NCBI RefSeq assembly: GCF_004135975.1
Contig: NZ_CP026538.1
Span: 2,356,001-2,420,000, forward strand
Length of the DNA: 64,000 bases
Origin: Solidesulfovibrio carbinolicus
Lineage (GTDB): Bacteria; Desulfobacterota; Desulfovibrionia; Desulfovibrionales; Desulfovibrionaceae
Reading direction: 5' to 3'
A program made the position numbers and the translations under genes. Positions 25,972 through 33,922 of this stretch are shown here, piece by piece (within the stretch, counting starts at the first letter, position 1; each line of letters begins with the position of its first letter). The notes beneath the pieces are model-generated. The model was not told where the DNA came from, searched no databases, and saw nothing but the letters and a program-made list of their open reading frames with translations.

Positions 25972-26000
25972 AAAACGGGGCGGCTGGCCGCCCCGTTTGC
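25972..26000 (+). terminator. Bidirectional hairpin terminator after bamD
   Basis: Perfect 11-bp stem AAACGGGGCGG / CCGCCCCGTTT with loop CTGG, 46 bases after bamD. A smaller hairpin CCGGAAG / CTTCCGG lies just before it at 25937-25957. Confidence 0.75.
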
Positions 26001-26020
26001 GTTTGCCGCGCGGGGACTTC

Positions 26021-26920
26021 ATGAACGCGTTGATGTCCTTGCCCATGGGCCGTTGGCCCGAAGCCTTGGAACGCGGCCGCCTGGCCGACGCGGCCTTTGC
26101 CGCCGCCTACGCCCGCACGCCTGACCGGGAGCGCGCCTGGATCAAGACCGGCCTGGCCGCCATGTACGCGGCCATGGGCGGCCCCCTGCCGGCCTCCAGG
26201 CAGCGTTGCGACGCGCTGGGCCATGACCTGCTTGCGGCTTCTCTCGATGTCCCCCTGGATTACGTGCTCGTGGCCTGCGGCCGGGATTTCTTGTCTCCGG
26301 CCCGCTTGTCCGCCGTGGTCACGGCCGCCCTGTGCGCCCGCGTGCCCGACGTGGCCGCCGTGCGGGTGGGCGCGGCCTGGCCCAAACCGCTAATCACCAC
26401 CCTGGAGCTGTGCGGCGTGGAAACGGCCGCCCGGATCTCCCGCCGCGACTGGGCCGGCCTCCTGGCCGAGCTTCCGGCCAAGGGGCGGGGCGTCGTGGTC
26501 CTTCTTGGCGAGCTGATCCTGCCGGCCGGAATATCGCCCGGCCTCGACGTCCGTCGGGCCGCCGTGGCCGGCAAAGCCGGCGTGTTCGGCCCCGGTTTCG
26601 ACGCTGCAGCCCTGTCCTTTGCCCATCCGGATTGCACGTTTTATAGCCATGATGCGCACTGTCCCGAACTGCCCGGCTGGCAGGCGGGGCAGGGGGGCCT
26701 TGCCCAAGCCGGTCAGGCCGGCTACGACGCCGTTTACGTCGCGGCAGGCAACGCCCTGTCCCTGTCGGCCGACGCGCCGCTGTGTCTGGGGCCGGGGCGG
26801 GAGGGCTTCTGGCAATGGCCGCACTTGCCGCCCCAAGCCTTTCGCCGGCAACGCTTCGCCGCCGTCGTTGATCCCAACCGCGCGGCCTATGCTCCGACAC
26901 CCGGCCCGGAGGACGCATGA
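26021..26920 (+). CDS. Hypothetical protein, possible HisD-like Rossmann region
   Basis: 299 residues with no family I can assign. The central part (ARLSAVVTAALCARVPDVAA, then LITTLELCGVETAARISRRD and GRGVVVLLGELI, about 95-175) follows the order and spacing of one nucleotide-binding half of histidinol dehydrogenase, but the catalytic QAEHD and PEH segments are missing. Cysteines occur in HPDCTFYSHDAHCPELPGW (about 206-224). Its last bases overlap the EF-G paralogue start (ATGA), so the two are co-translated. Cytoplasmic; function unknown. Confidence 0.7.
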   Translation: MNALMSLPMGRWPEALERGRLADAAFAAAYARTPDRERAWIKTGLAAMYAAMGGPLPASRQRCDALGHDLLAASLDVPLDYVLVACGRDFLSPARLSAVVTAALCARVPDVAAVRVGAAWPKPLITTLELCGVETAARISRRDWAGLLAELPAKGRGVVVLLGELILPAGISPGLDVRRAAVAGKAGVFGPGFDAAALSFAHPDCTFYSHDAHCPELPGWQAGQGGLAQAGQAGYDAVYVAAGNALSLSADAPLCLGPGREGFWQWPHLPPQAFRRQRFAAVVDPNRAAYAPTPGPEDA

Positions 26921-28962
26921 GCTCGAAGAAAGGGGCGAAAAAAAACCGCCTGGCCAGCTTGCGCAACATCGGCATCATCGCCCACATTGACGCCGGCAAG
27001 ACCACGCTCACCGAGCGCATCCTCTATTTTTCCGGCCGTATCCACCGCATGGGCGAGGTCCACGACGGCACCGCCACCATGGATTTCATGCCCGAGGAAC
27101 AGGAACGCGGCATCACCATCACCTCGGCCTGCACTACCTGCGCCTGGAAAGACCACCAGATCAACATTATCGACACTCCTGGCCATGTCGATTTCACCAT
27201 TGAGGTGGAGCGCTCGCTACGGGTGCTCGACGGCGCGGTGGGCGTTTTTTGCGCCGTCTCCGGCGTGGAGCCCCAGTCCGAGACGGTCTGGCGGCAGTCC
27301 GTGACCTACGGTGTGCCCAAGATCGCCGTGGTCAACAAGCTCGACCGGCCCGGGGCCGATTTCGAGGCGGCCCTGGCCGCCATGCGCGAAAAGCTGCGCG
27401 CCAATCCCGTGGCCGTGACCATTCCCCTGGGCCAGGGACCGGAGCTGTCGGCCATCATTGATTTGGCCGCCATGGAGCATGTCCGTTTTTCCGGCGACGG
27501 CGAGGAAGTCTCGCGCCGGCTGCTGACCGACGACGAAGCTGCCTATGCCGCGCCCTGGCGCGAGCGGCTGGTGGAAGCGGCCTGCGAATACGACGAGGCG
27601 CTCATGGATGCCTATCTCGGCGGCGAAGCCGTGGCCGCCGCTACTATCGAGGCCGCCCTGCGCCTAGGGACCCTGGAGCACAAGGTCACGCCGGTTTTCG
27701 CTGCCTCGGCTCTCAAAAACATTGGCGTCCAGCCGGTCCTCGACGGTATTTTGGCCTATCTGCCCAGTCCCTTGGACCGAGGTGGAGCGCGCGGCGTCGA
27801 TCCCGCTTCCAAGTCCGAGATTGTTTATCCGCCCGAGGCTGACGCGCCTCTGGCCGCCCTGGCCTTCAAGGTCAGCATGGAGACCGGCCGGCGGCAGGTG
27901 TTCGTACGCGTCTATTCCGGCCGCCTGGAGGCCGGCAAGGACGTCTGGAACGCCACGCGCGGCGAGATTGAGCGGCCGGCCAGACTCTTTCATCTCCACG
28001 CCGGCCACCGCGAAAAGGCCGAGACGGCCGGCCCCGGCGAGATCGTGGCCATCGCCGGCCTGCGCCGGGCGGCCACGGGCGACACCTTGTGCGACAAGGG
28101 CAGCCCCATCCTGTTGGAAGCCATCGGCGGCTACAAGCCGGTCATCAGCCTGGCCCTGGAGCCCAAGAACACCGAGGAGACCGACAAGCTCAAGGAAGTC
28201 CTCGACAAGCTGGCCGAGGAAGACCCGACCTTGACTGTGGCCCACGACCCGGACACCGGCCAGATGATTCTTTCGGGCATGGGCGAACTCCATCTCGACG
28301 TGGTGCTGGAGCGGGCCAGGCGGGAATACGGCGTTTCGCCGCGTGCCGGCAAGCCGCAGGTGGTCTATCAGGAGACCGTCGTGGCCGAGGCGGCCGGGGA
28401 GGGCGTGTTCGACCGCGAACTGGGCGACCGAACTCACCACGGCCGGGTGACCGTGGTTGTATCGCCGCTGCCCCGGGGAGCCGGCCGGGAAATTTCCTTC
28501 GAGATCGACCGCCTGGCCTATCCGCCGGCCTGGAGCGCGGCCATGGCCGAAGGCCTCGAAGACGGCCTGCAAAGCGGTCCCCTGGGCGGCCATCCGGTCC
28601 AGGACGTGCGGGTGCGGGTGACGGGCGTCTTTCCGGTCGAGGGCAAGACCACGGACATTGGTTGCCGCATGGCCGCCGCCCAGGCGCTCAAAAACGCCCT
28701 GGCCGCCGCCAGGCCGGCCTTGCTTGAGCCCATCATGGAACTGGAGATCGGCGTGCCCGACGCCTTTATCGGCGACGTGGCCGGCCTTCTCGGCTCCAAG
28801 GGGGCCAAGATTGAGAACATGGCCGACCGGGGCGGGCACAAGACCGTCACGGCCCTGGCCCCGCTGCGCCGGATGTTCGGCTTCTCCACGGACCTGCGCT
28901 CGGCTACCCAGGGCCGGGCCGGCATGTCCATGCGTTTTCTCAAATTCGACCTGCTCGGGTAG
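26917..28962 (+). CDS. Elongation factor G paralogue
   Basis: 681 residues with all EF-G domains. G1 is AHIDAGKT (22-29), G2 within ERGITITSA, G3 DTPGHVDFTIEVERSL (about 88-103), G4 NKLDRPGADF. Domains III-V follow, ending in STDLRSATQGRAGMSMRF. It is about 10-20 residues shorter than the housekeeping factor, the C-terminal sequence is diverged, and no ribosomal-protein or tuf genes surround it. It is therefore probably a second EF-G, specialised for example in recycling or stress, rather than the canonical fusA. Confidence 0.9.
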   Translation: MSSKKGAKKNRLASLRNIGIIAHIDAGKTTLTERILYFSGRIHRMGEVHDGTATMDFMPEEQERGITITSACTTCAWKDHQINIIDTPGHVDFTIEVERSLRVLDGAVGVFCAVSGVEPQSETVWRQSVTYGVPKIAVVNKLDRPGADFEAALAAMREKLRANPVAVTIPLGQGPELSAIIDLAAMEHVRFSGDGEEVSRRLLTDDEAAYAAPWRERLVEAACEYDEALMDAYLGGEAVAAATIEAALRLGTLEHKVTPVFAASALKNIGVQPVLDGILAYLPSPLDRGGARGVDPASKSEIVYPPEADAPLAALAFKVSMETGRRQVFVRVYSGRLEAGKDVWNATRGEIERPARLFHLHAGHREKAETAGPGEIVAIAGLRRAATGDTLCDKGSPILLEAIGGYKPVISLALEPKNTEETDKLKEVLDKLAEEDPTLTVAHDPDTGQMILSGMGELHLDVVLERARREYGVSPRAGKPQVVYQETVVAEAAGEGVFDRELGDRTHHGRVTVVVSPLPRGAGREISFEIDRLAYPPAWSAAMAEGLEDGLQSGPLGGHPVQDVRVRVTGVFPVEGKTTDIGCRMAAAQALKNALAAARPALLEPIMELEIGVPDAFIGDVAGLLGSKGAKIENMADRGGHKTVTALAPLRRMFGFSTDLRSATQGRAGMSMRFLKFDLLG

Positions 28963-28976
28963 TCGTACAGGAACAC

Positions 28977-30029
28977 ATGTCCACGCGCAGCCTGGTTTCG
29001 CCGGAGGCGTCCAAGCGTTTCGACGTCTTGCGCACCCTCCTTGTCGTCTTCGTCATCGGCATCCATGCCGAAAAGGGCTTGCAGGCCTATTACAGCGCCA
29101 TGCCGGAAGCCCTGAACGTCTATCTGGCCATTTTTCCGCATAACGTCTTTCGCCTGGCCGTGCCGCTTTTTTTCGCCGTCTCCGGCTACCTCTTCTTTTT
29201 GACCTACAAGCCCGACGCCGCCTCCTACGGCCGCATGATCGTCAAGAAGACCAAGAGCATCCTCGTGCCCTTTCTCATCTTCAACGCCATCACCCTGATC
29301 CTCATCAAGGTCTTCAACAAGGTGCCCTACATCGGCGATTTTCATGCCATCGACGCCGACGGCTACCTGAAACTCCTCATTGGCATCTACCGCTATCCCG
29401 TGGTCTACACGCTGTGGTTTTTGCGTGATCTCTACGTCTATTTCCTGCTGGCCCCGGTGTTTTACGTCTTTTCCAAGGAAATGCCTCTGACCGGCCTTGT
29501 CGCCTGCTGGGCGGCCTGGATGTTTTTGCCCCAGGGCCGCATTCCCATTGAGCTGAGCGGACTGGTCTTTTTCTACGGCGGCTGCGTCCTGGCCCGGACT
29601 CGGGCCGATCTCGACGGCCTGGCCCGTTTCGCCTGGCCGGTCGGTCTTGGCTATCTGGCCCTCATGGCCGTGACGGCGACCTATGAGTGCCTCTACGGCT
29701 GCCAGTCCTATTACCACATTCTTTACCGCAACAGCATGATCCTTGGTGTGCTGACCGTTTGGCTTGTTTCGGCCTGGCCGCCCCTTCGCGACGCCGGGAT
29801 GCTGCGTCGGCTGGCCGCGACCTCTTTTTTCGTGTACCTGACCCATGAACCGGTGTTGTCGTATCTCATCTACGGCACGCGGTTTGTCTTCAAACCTTCG
29901 GACACGGCGGTCGGCATCGCCTACATGCTCCTGCTTACCGCCCTGACCTACGCCCTTTGTCATGGTCTGGCCCGGCTCCTCGAACGCTTTGCCCCCCGGG
30001 TTTACGCCGTGGCTACGGGCGCGAGATAG
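28977..30029 (+). CDS. Acyltransferase family 3 membrane protein
   Basis: 350 residues with about ten membrane helices and the Acyl_transf_3 pattern: RFDVLRTLLVVFVIGIHAEK (14-33, with the conserved His), FFAVSGYLFFLTYK, LWFLRDLYVYFLLAP and TSFFVYLTHEPVLSYLIYG. These enzymes acylate surface glycans or lipids from the cytoplasmic side. The ATG lies 14 bases after the EF-G paralogue stop. No polysaccharide cluster is adjacent. The 217 bases after it, before rsmD, hold an A+T-rich patch but no gene I can support. Confidence 0.9.
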   Translation: MSTRSLVSPEASKRFDVLRTLLVVFVIGIHAEKGLQAYYSAMPEALNVYLAIFPHNVFRLAVPLFFAVSGYLFFLTYKPDAASYGRMIVKKTKSILVPFLIFNAITLILIKVFNKVPYIGDFHAIDADGYLKLLIGIYRYPVVYTLWFLRDLYVYFLLAPVFYVFSKEMPLTGLVACWAAWMFLPQGRIPIELSGLVFFYGGCVLARTRADLDGLARFAWPVGLGYLALMAVTATYECLYGCQSYYHILYRNSMILGVLTVWLVSAWPPLRDAGMLRRLAATSFFVYLTHEPVLSYLIYGTRFVFKPSDTAVGIAYMLLLTALTYALCHGLARLLERFAPRVYAVATGAR

Positions 30030-30246
30030 CGGGCCTTGCCGTCTCCTGCGCGGCAGGGTTGGGTGAGAACCTTTTGGTCGTTGACGAAGTCGCGGGCACT
30101 TGCCTGGCAACGGGTTTCGGCCCGGCTGGCCCTGGCCAGGAATGCGCCCAATTTTTCGAATAACAATACTCCGTCAAGCCTGTTGTCGTTTCGAAATGCA
30201 ACTTGCCTTTTTCGGACGCAGCACAAGACGACGACAAGGAAGCGCC

Positions 30247-30849
30247 ATGCGCATCATCGGCGGTCGCCTGGGCGGCCGCGTCATCAAGGTCATCGACTCT
30301 CCGGGCCTGCGACCGGCCACGGGCCGGGTGCGGGAAGCGCTGTTTTCCATGCTCGCCGCCCGGGGCGCGCTCTTTCACGGGGCGCGCGTGCTCGACTGCT
30401 ATGCCGGGGCCGGGAGCGTGGGCATCGAAGCCCTGTCGCGCGGCGCGGGCAAGGCCGTTTTCATTGAACGCAGCCCTGCCGTGGCCAAGGTGCTTAAAGA
30501 GAACCTGCGCGGCCTGGGCCTTGGGCCGGACGTGGCCCAGGTCGTCGAGGCCGACGTGGTCAAGGCCCTGGGCCGCCTGTCCGGCGGCTACTTTGATCTC
30601 ATCGCCATCGATCCGCCCTACGGCCAGGACCTGCTGCCGCCGACCCTGGCCAAGATCGCCGCCCTGAACCTTATCGCTCCAGGCGGCGTCGTCGTGGCCG
30701 AGATCGAAGCCGGGCTCGACCTGCCCGAGGCCGCCGTGCCGCCCGTCTTTGACTGCCTGACCGACCGGACCTACGGACAAACGAGGATCATCTTATGGAC
30801 TCCCAAAAATCCTGCATCGCCGTCTACCCCGGAACCTTCGATCCCCTGA
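30247..30849 (+). CDS. rsmD: 16S rRNA m2G966 methyltransferase RsmD
   Basis: 200 residues. N-terminal MRIIGGRLGGR with RPATGRVREALFSML (22-36), SAM motif VLDCYAGAGSVGIEAL (48-63) and catalytic DPPY (122-125) define RsmD. It methylates guanine 966 in the 30S subunit. AAGGAA precedes the ATG. Its 3' end overlaps coaD by 55 bases, an unusually deep overlap that implies translational coupling; the last 18 residues (ILWTPKNPASPSTPEPSIP region) are not conserved. Confidence 0.93.
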   Translation: MRIIGGRLGGRVIKVIDSPGLRPATGRVREALFSMLAARGALFHGARVLDCYAGAGSVGIEALSRGAGKAVFIERSPAVAKVLKENLRGLGLGPDVAQVVEADVVKALGRLSGGYFDLIAIDPPYGQDLLPPTLAKIAALNLIAPGGVVVAEIEAGLDLPEAAVPPVFDCLTDRTYGQTRIILWTPKNPASPSTPEPSIP

Positions 30850-31319
30850 CAAACGGCCACGTCTCCCTGGTGCGCCGGGCGGCCATGATCTTCGGCACGG
30901 TCATCGTGGCCGTGGCCGGCGATTCCCACAAGACGCCGCTTTTCACCCTGGACGAACGGGTGGCCATTGCCGAGCAGGTCTTCGCCAACGACCGCCGGGT
31001 GCTGGTGGAAGGCTTCAAGGGCCTGCTCGTCAACTACGTCAAGGCACGGGAAGCCAACGTCATCCTGCGCGGGATGCGGGCGGTGTCCGATTTCGAGTTC
31101 GAGTTCCAGATGGCGCTCATGAACCGCAAGCTCGACCGCACTATTGAGACGGTTTTTATCATGACCGACTACAAGTGGCTTTACATCAGCTCCACCATTG
31201 TCAAGGAAGTGGCCAAGCACGGCGGCGACATCCGGGGCATGGTGCCGGACCATGTGCGCGAGCGGATGCTCGAACGCTTCGGCCCGGCAAACGGGGGCGG
31301 GGGGGGCGCGTGCGCGTGA
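30795..31319 (+). CDS. coaD: Phosphopantetheine adenylyltransferase
   Basis: 174 residues. It makes dephospho-CoA from 4'-phosphopantetheine and ATP, the penultimate step of CoA synthesis. Nucleotidyltransferase motif PGTFDPLTNGH (12-22), ILRGMRAVSDFEFEFQMALM, and the ISSTIVKEVAKHGGD motif are intact. The tail is Gly-rich (GGGGGACA). It starts within rsmD and its stop overlaps the GTG of miaA, continuing the chain of overlapping genes. Confidence 0.97.
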   Translation: MDSQKSCIAVYPGTFDPLTNGHVSLVRRAAMIFGTVIVAVAGDSHKTPLFTLDERVAIAEQVFANDRRVLVEGFKGLLVNYVKAREANVILRGMRAVSDFEFEFQMALMNRKLDRTIETVFIMTDYKWLYISSTIVKEVAKHGGDIRGMVPDHVRERMLERFGPANGGGGGACA

Positions 31320-32236
31320 AGACCCGGGTTGTCTGTCTGGCCGGAGCCACGGGCACGGGCAAGACCGCCGCGGCCATCGCCCTGGCCCGGGCTTTTGGCG
31401 GCGAAGTGATAAATGTGGATTCGCGCCAAGTTTACCAGGGCCTGCCGGTGCTGACCGCTCAGCCTAATGACGAGGAGCGCGCCGTCTGTCCGCACCACCT
31501 CTACGGCGATACGCCGCTGGATCAGCCCGTGGCGGCCGGCGATTTCGCCGTGCGGGCCAGGGCCTGCGCCGCGTCCATTGCCGGGCGCGGCCGGCTGCCG
31601 CTGTTTGTCGGCGGCACAGGCCTCTATTTTAGGGCCATCCTCGGCGGGCTGGCCCCCATCCCGCCCGTGCCGGCCGAGGTGCGCGCCGCCGTCGCCGACG
31701 ACTGGTGCCGGCTGGGGCCGGCCGCGATGCACGCCCGGCTGGCCGAGCGCGATCCCGACTACGCGGCCAAGATCGCCCCGGCCGACCGCCAGCGCGTCAC
31801 CCGCGCTCTGGAGGTCGAGGCCGCAACCGGCCGCAGCTTTTCCGATTGGCACCGCCAAGGCGACCCCGACGCCCCGGACTATGACGTCATACACCTTGGG
31901 CTGACCCTACCCCTGGAGGAACTGGGGCCTCGGCTGGCCCGGCGCATCGAGGCCATGGCCGCCGGCGGCGCCCTCGAGGAAGTGCGCGCCGCCCTGGACC
32001 GCTATCCGCCGGACGCCCCGGGTTTAAGCGGCATCGGCGGGCCGGAGCTGGCGGCTTACCTTTCCGGCAGCTGCGGCCTGGGCCGGGCCAAGGCCGACTG
32101 GCTGACCAACACCCGTGCCTATGCCAAGCGGCAAAGAACCTGGTTTCGCAAGGAACCGGACATCGTCTGGTTTGGCCCGGGCGACGAGGTCGGTCTGCTG
32201 GAACTGGTCGGGAAGCGTTTGGAGGGCGAGGCCTGA
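31310..32236 (+). CDS. miaA: tRNA dimethylallyltransferase
   Basis: 308 residues from a GTG start; a second GTG two codons later overlaps the coaD stop (GTGA) and is equally possible. MiaA transfers a dimethylallyl group to A37 of tRNAs reading UNN codons. P-loop GATGTGKT (12-19), INVDSRQVYQGLPVLTAQP, VGGTGLYFRAIL, and the C-terminal TRAYAKRQRTWFRKEPDI are conserved. The stop overlaps the first base of the amidase gene. No ATG exists nearby. Confidence 0.95.
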   Translation: MRVKTRVVCLAGATGTGKTAAAIALARAFGGEVINVDSRQVYQGLPVLTAQPNDEERAVCPHHLYGDTPLDQPVAAGDFAVRARACAASIAGRGRLPLFVGGTGLYFRAILGGLAPIPPVPAEVRAAVADDWCRLGPAAMHARLAERDPDYAAKIAPADRQRVTRALEVEAATGRSFSDWHRQGDPDAPDYDVIHLGLTLPLEELGPRLARRIEAMAAGGALEEVRAALDRYPPDAPGLSGIGGPELAAYLSGSCGLGRAKADWLTNTRAYAKRQRTWFRKEPDIVWFGPGDEVGLLELVGKRLEGEA

Positions 32237-33402
32237 TGGACCGGCGGCGCGTCCTGTCGTTTTTGGCCGCAGCCGGCGGCTTGGCCTGGCTTCGCCCATC
32301 CGTCCTGTTGGCGGCCTCGGCCGACGAGCTGGCCGGAGAAGGGCAGGCTGAACTCACCGGCGGCAATGTGGCCAAGGCCCTGATCCTGCTCCACGAAGCC
32401 CAGTCCAAGGATCCGCGCAATGACCGGGTTCAGGCACTGTTAGGCCGGGCCTATTTCCAGCAAGGCGACGCCCGGACGGCGCTTACCCATTTCACCCTAG
32501 CCGTGCGGCTCAATCCCGAAGACACGCTGTCGCGTTTGCTCGCCGACACCATCAGCCAGTTTCCCATGCCCGCCGTCAAGGGCGGATCGGGCCGCGAAAC
32601 GTCGTCTTCCCGGACCCGGCCTTCCAAGTTGGCCCAGGACGCCAAAGCCGAACGCGAAGCCTTGGCCAAGGGCGCAGGGAAATCTTCCCGACAAGGGCCG
32701 TGGCGCGTGTTGGTCGATGCCGGCCACGGCGGCCTGGACGCGGGCGCGGCCGTCGGCGGTCTGCGTGAAGCTGACCTGGCGCTGGATCTGGCCTTGCGTA
32801 TGGCCCGGGCGCTGGCCCCGGCCAGAAACGAGGTGGTCATCCACCTCACCCGCACCGCCGACGTGTCCCTGCCCGGCTGGGCCAGGGCTGGACTGGCCGG
32901 TTTCTACGGCGCGGATCTGCTCGTTTCGCTCCATGCCGCCCGGGTGAGCGATCCGGCGGCCATGGGCGTCGTGGCCTACGGCTACGGCCGCGAACCTTCC
33001 GACGCCCTGGCCGCCCTGGTCGCCCGGGTCGAAAACGCCGCCTACGGACCCGGCGCGTCCTGGAAATCCCGAGGTGGAGAAGGGCTTTTCCTGTCCGCCG
33101 CCAATGATGCCGTGGGACAGGCCCGGTTTGAACGGGGCCGGGAACTGGCCCGCGCCCTCATTCGCGCCATCCCCGCCGCCTCGCCGCTCCCGCCGCGCGC
33201 CGCCGGTTCAGCCCCCCTCGAACTGCTGGAAGAAGCCGACGCGCCAGGCATTTTCCTGGAAACCGGCTTTCTCTCCAACGCTGACGCCGCCGCCGCCCTG
33301 GGCAGCCCCGACAAGCGCCAAGCCCTGGCCCAGGCTCTGGCCGACGCCCTGCTGGCAGCGCTGCGGGGAGTGGAGATGCCTCCGGCGGCCGGGAGGGGGT
33401 AA
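32236..33402 (+). CDS. N-acetylmuramoyl-L-alanine amidase with TPR region
   Basis: 388 residues. An RR-containing signal (MDRRRVLSFLAAAGGLAWL) suggests Tat or Sec export to the periplasm. A TPR pair spans about 30-95, a linker to 153, then an Amidase_3 domain. Zinc ligands and catalytic residues are H164 (DAGHGGLDAG), E178 (READLALD), H233 (SLHAARVSD, usually SLHAN) and the Glu in LETGFLSNADAA. It cleaves peptides from murein glycan. The last residues, MPPAAGRG, are encoded by repeat copy F, so the end of the protein is not ancestral. Confidence 0.9.
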   Translation: MDRRRVLSFLAAAGGLAWLRPSVLLAASADELAGEGQAELTGGNVAKALILLHEAQSKDPRNDRVQALLGRAYFQQGDARTALTHFTLAVRLNPEDTLSRLLADTISQFPMPAVKGGSGRETSSSRTRPSKLAQDAKAEREALAKGAGKSSRQGPWRVLVDAGHGGLDAGAAVGGLREADLALDLALRMARALAPARNEVVIHLTRTADVSLPGWARAGLAGFYGADLLVSLHAARVSDPAAMGVVAYGYGREPSDALAALVARVENAAYGPGASWKSRGGEGLFLSAANDAVGQARFERGRELARALIRAIPAASPLPPRAAGSAPLELLEEADAPGIFLETGFLSNADAAAALGSPDKRQALAQALADALLAALRGVEMPPAAGRG

Positions 33403-33420
33403 CCCCCTCCCGGACCCTCC
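33374..33420 (+). repeat. Intergenic stem-loop element, copy F
   Basis: Plus-strand copy that starts inside the amidase gene and contains its stop codon. Core GATGCCTCCGGCGGCC, then a perfect 11-bp stem CCGGGAGGGGG / CCCCCTCCCGG with loop TAA, whose TAA is the stop codon itself, then ACCCTCC. It faces copy G. Confidence 0.85.
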
Positions 33421-33425
33421 CTGCC

Positions 33426-33478
33426 TGGGGGCGCGTTTTCCCCTTGAGGCTCCGCCTCAAGGGGAAAACGCGCCCCCA
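33426..33478. repeat. 53-bp perfect palindrome, 25-bp arms
   Basis: Two exact 25-bp arms (33426-33450 and 33454-33478) separated by the three bases TCC. The arms begin TGGGGGCGCGTTTTCC and end CTTGAGGC. It lies between the facing copies F and G and resembles neither in sequence. A few A follow but no strong T-run, so simple termination is not proven, although a transcript would form a very stable hairpin from either strand. Confidence 0.85.
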
Positions 33479-33517
33479 AACAAGAAGGACAGGCGGGAAA
33501 ACGGCGCAGACCGCAAA

Positions 33518-33567
33518 CCAATTGGGGGGTCCGGGGGCCTCAGGCCCCCGGCCGCCGGAGGCATCTT
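33518..33567 (-). repeat. Intergenic stem-loop element, copy G
   Basis: Minus-strand copy in sense orientation beyond the tatA terminator. It is the best consensus copy: core AGATGCCTCCGGCGGCC, stem CCGGGGGCC / GGCCCCCGG, then ACCCCCCAATTGG. Faces copy F with about 97 bases between them. Confidence 0.87.
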
Positions 33568-33581
33568 AAAATTATGCACGC

Positions 33582-33616
33582 AAAAAAGCCCCGGGGAGAC
33601 GGCTCCTCGGGGCTTT
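33582..33616 (-). terminator. Intrinsic terminator after tatA
   Basis: On the minus strand AAAGCCCCGAGGAG pairs with CTCCCCGGGGCTTT (one mismatch) and is followed by six T. It lies about 22 bases after the tatA stop. Confidence 0.88.
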
Positions 33617-33637
33617 GACGGCGGGGGGGATGTTGCT

Positions 33638-33835
33638 CTAGGCTTTGTGGTCAGTGGAGTCGTCCTTGGGCTTGCCCGGGGTCACGTCGATTTCGTCAGG
33701 CTCGTTGGTGGCCTTTTTGAAATTCTTGATGGCCTTGCCCATGCCGGCGCCGATCTCGGGAAGCTTGTTGGCTCCGAAAATGATGAGCACGATGACCAGG
33801 ATGATGATAAGCTCCGGAAATCCGATTCCAAACAT
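33638..33835 (-). CDS. tatA: Sec-independent protein translocase subunit TatA/E
   Basis: 65 residues: a single membrane helix ([20 protein letters not shown], about 4-23), the FGxxKLPE hinge as [10 protein letters not shown] (20-29), and an amphipathic helix ([15 protein letters not shown]) followed by a charged tail. This is the pore-forming component of the twin-arginine export system. No tatB or tatC is adjacent. It has its own promoter with ideal spacing and its own terminator, so it is a single-gene transcript. Confidence 0.95.
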   Translation of the reverse strand: MFGIGFPELIIILVIVLIIFGANKLPEIGAGMGKAIKNFKKATNEPDEIDVTPGKPKDDSTDHKA

Positions 33836-33864
33836 GCTGCGCCTCCGCGGGTGGATTGGCCGTG

Positions 33865-33893
33865 GCTATACACGCGGCCTTGGGGCAGGTCAA
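33865..33893 (-). promoter_or_regulatory. Sigma-70-like promoter for tatA
   Basis: Minus-strand TTGACC (33888-33893) and TATAGC (33865-33870) separated by exactly 17 bases, 30 bases upstream of the tatA ATG. One of the best housekeeping-promoter matches in the window. Confidence 0.65.
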
Positions 33894-33922
33894 GGAAGGC
33901 ACGGTTTTATGGACATTCCGTC

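Noticed and set aside
28518-30110. 530-codon minus-strand frame opposite the EF-G paralogue and acyltransferase
   Set aside because: Shadow of two real membrane and GTPase genes; no plausible start or domain.
30002-30226. 74-codon minus frame between the acyltransferase and rsmD
   Set aside because: It overlaps the acyltransferase end, has no ribosome site and resembles nothing known.
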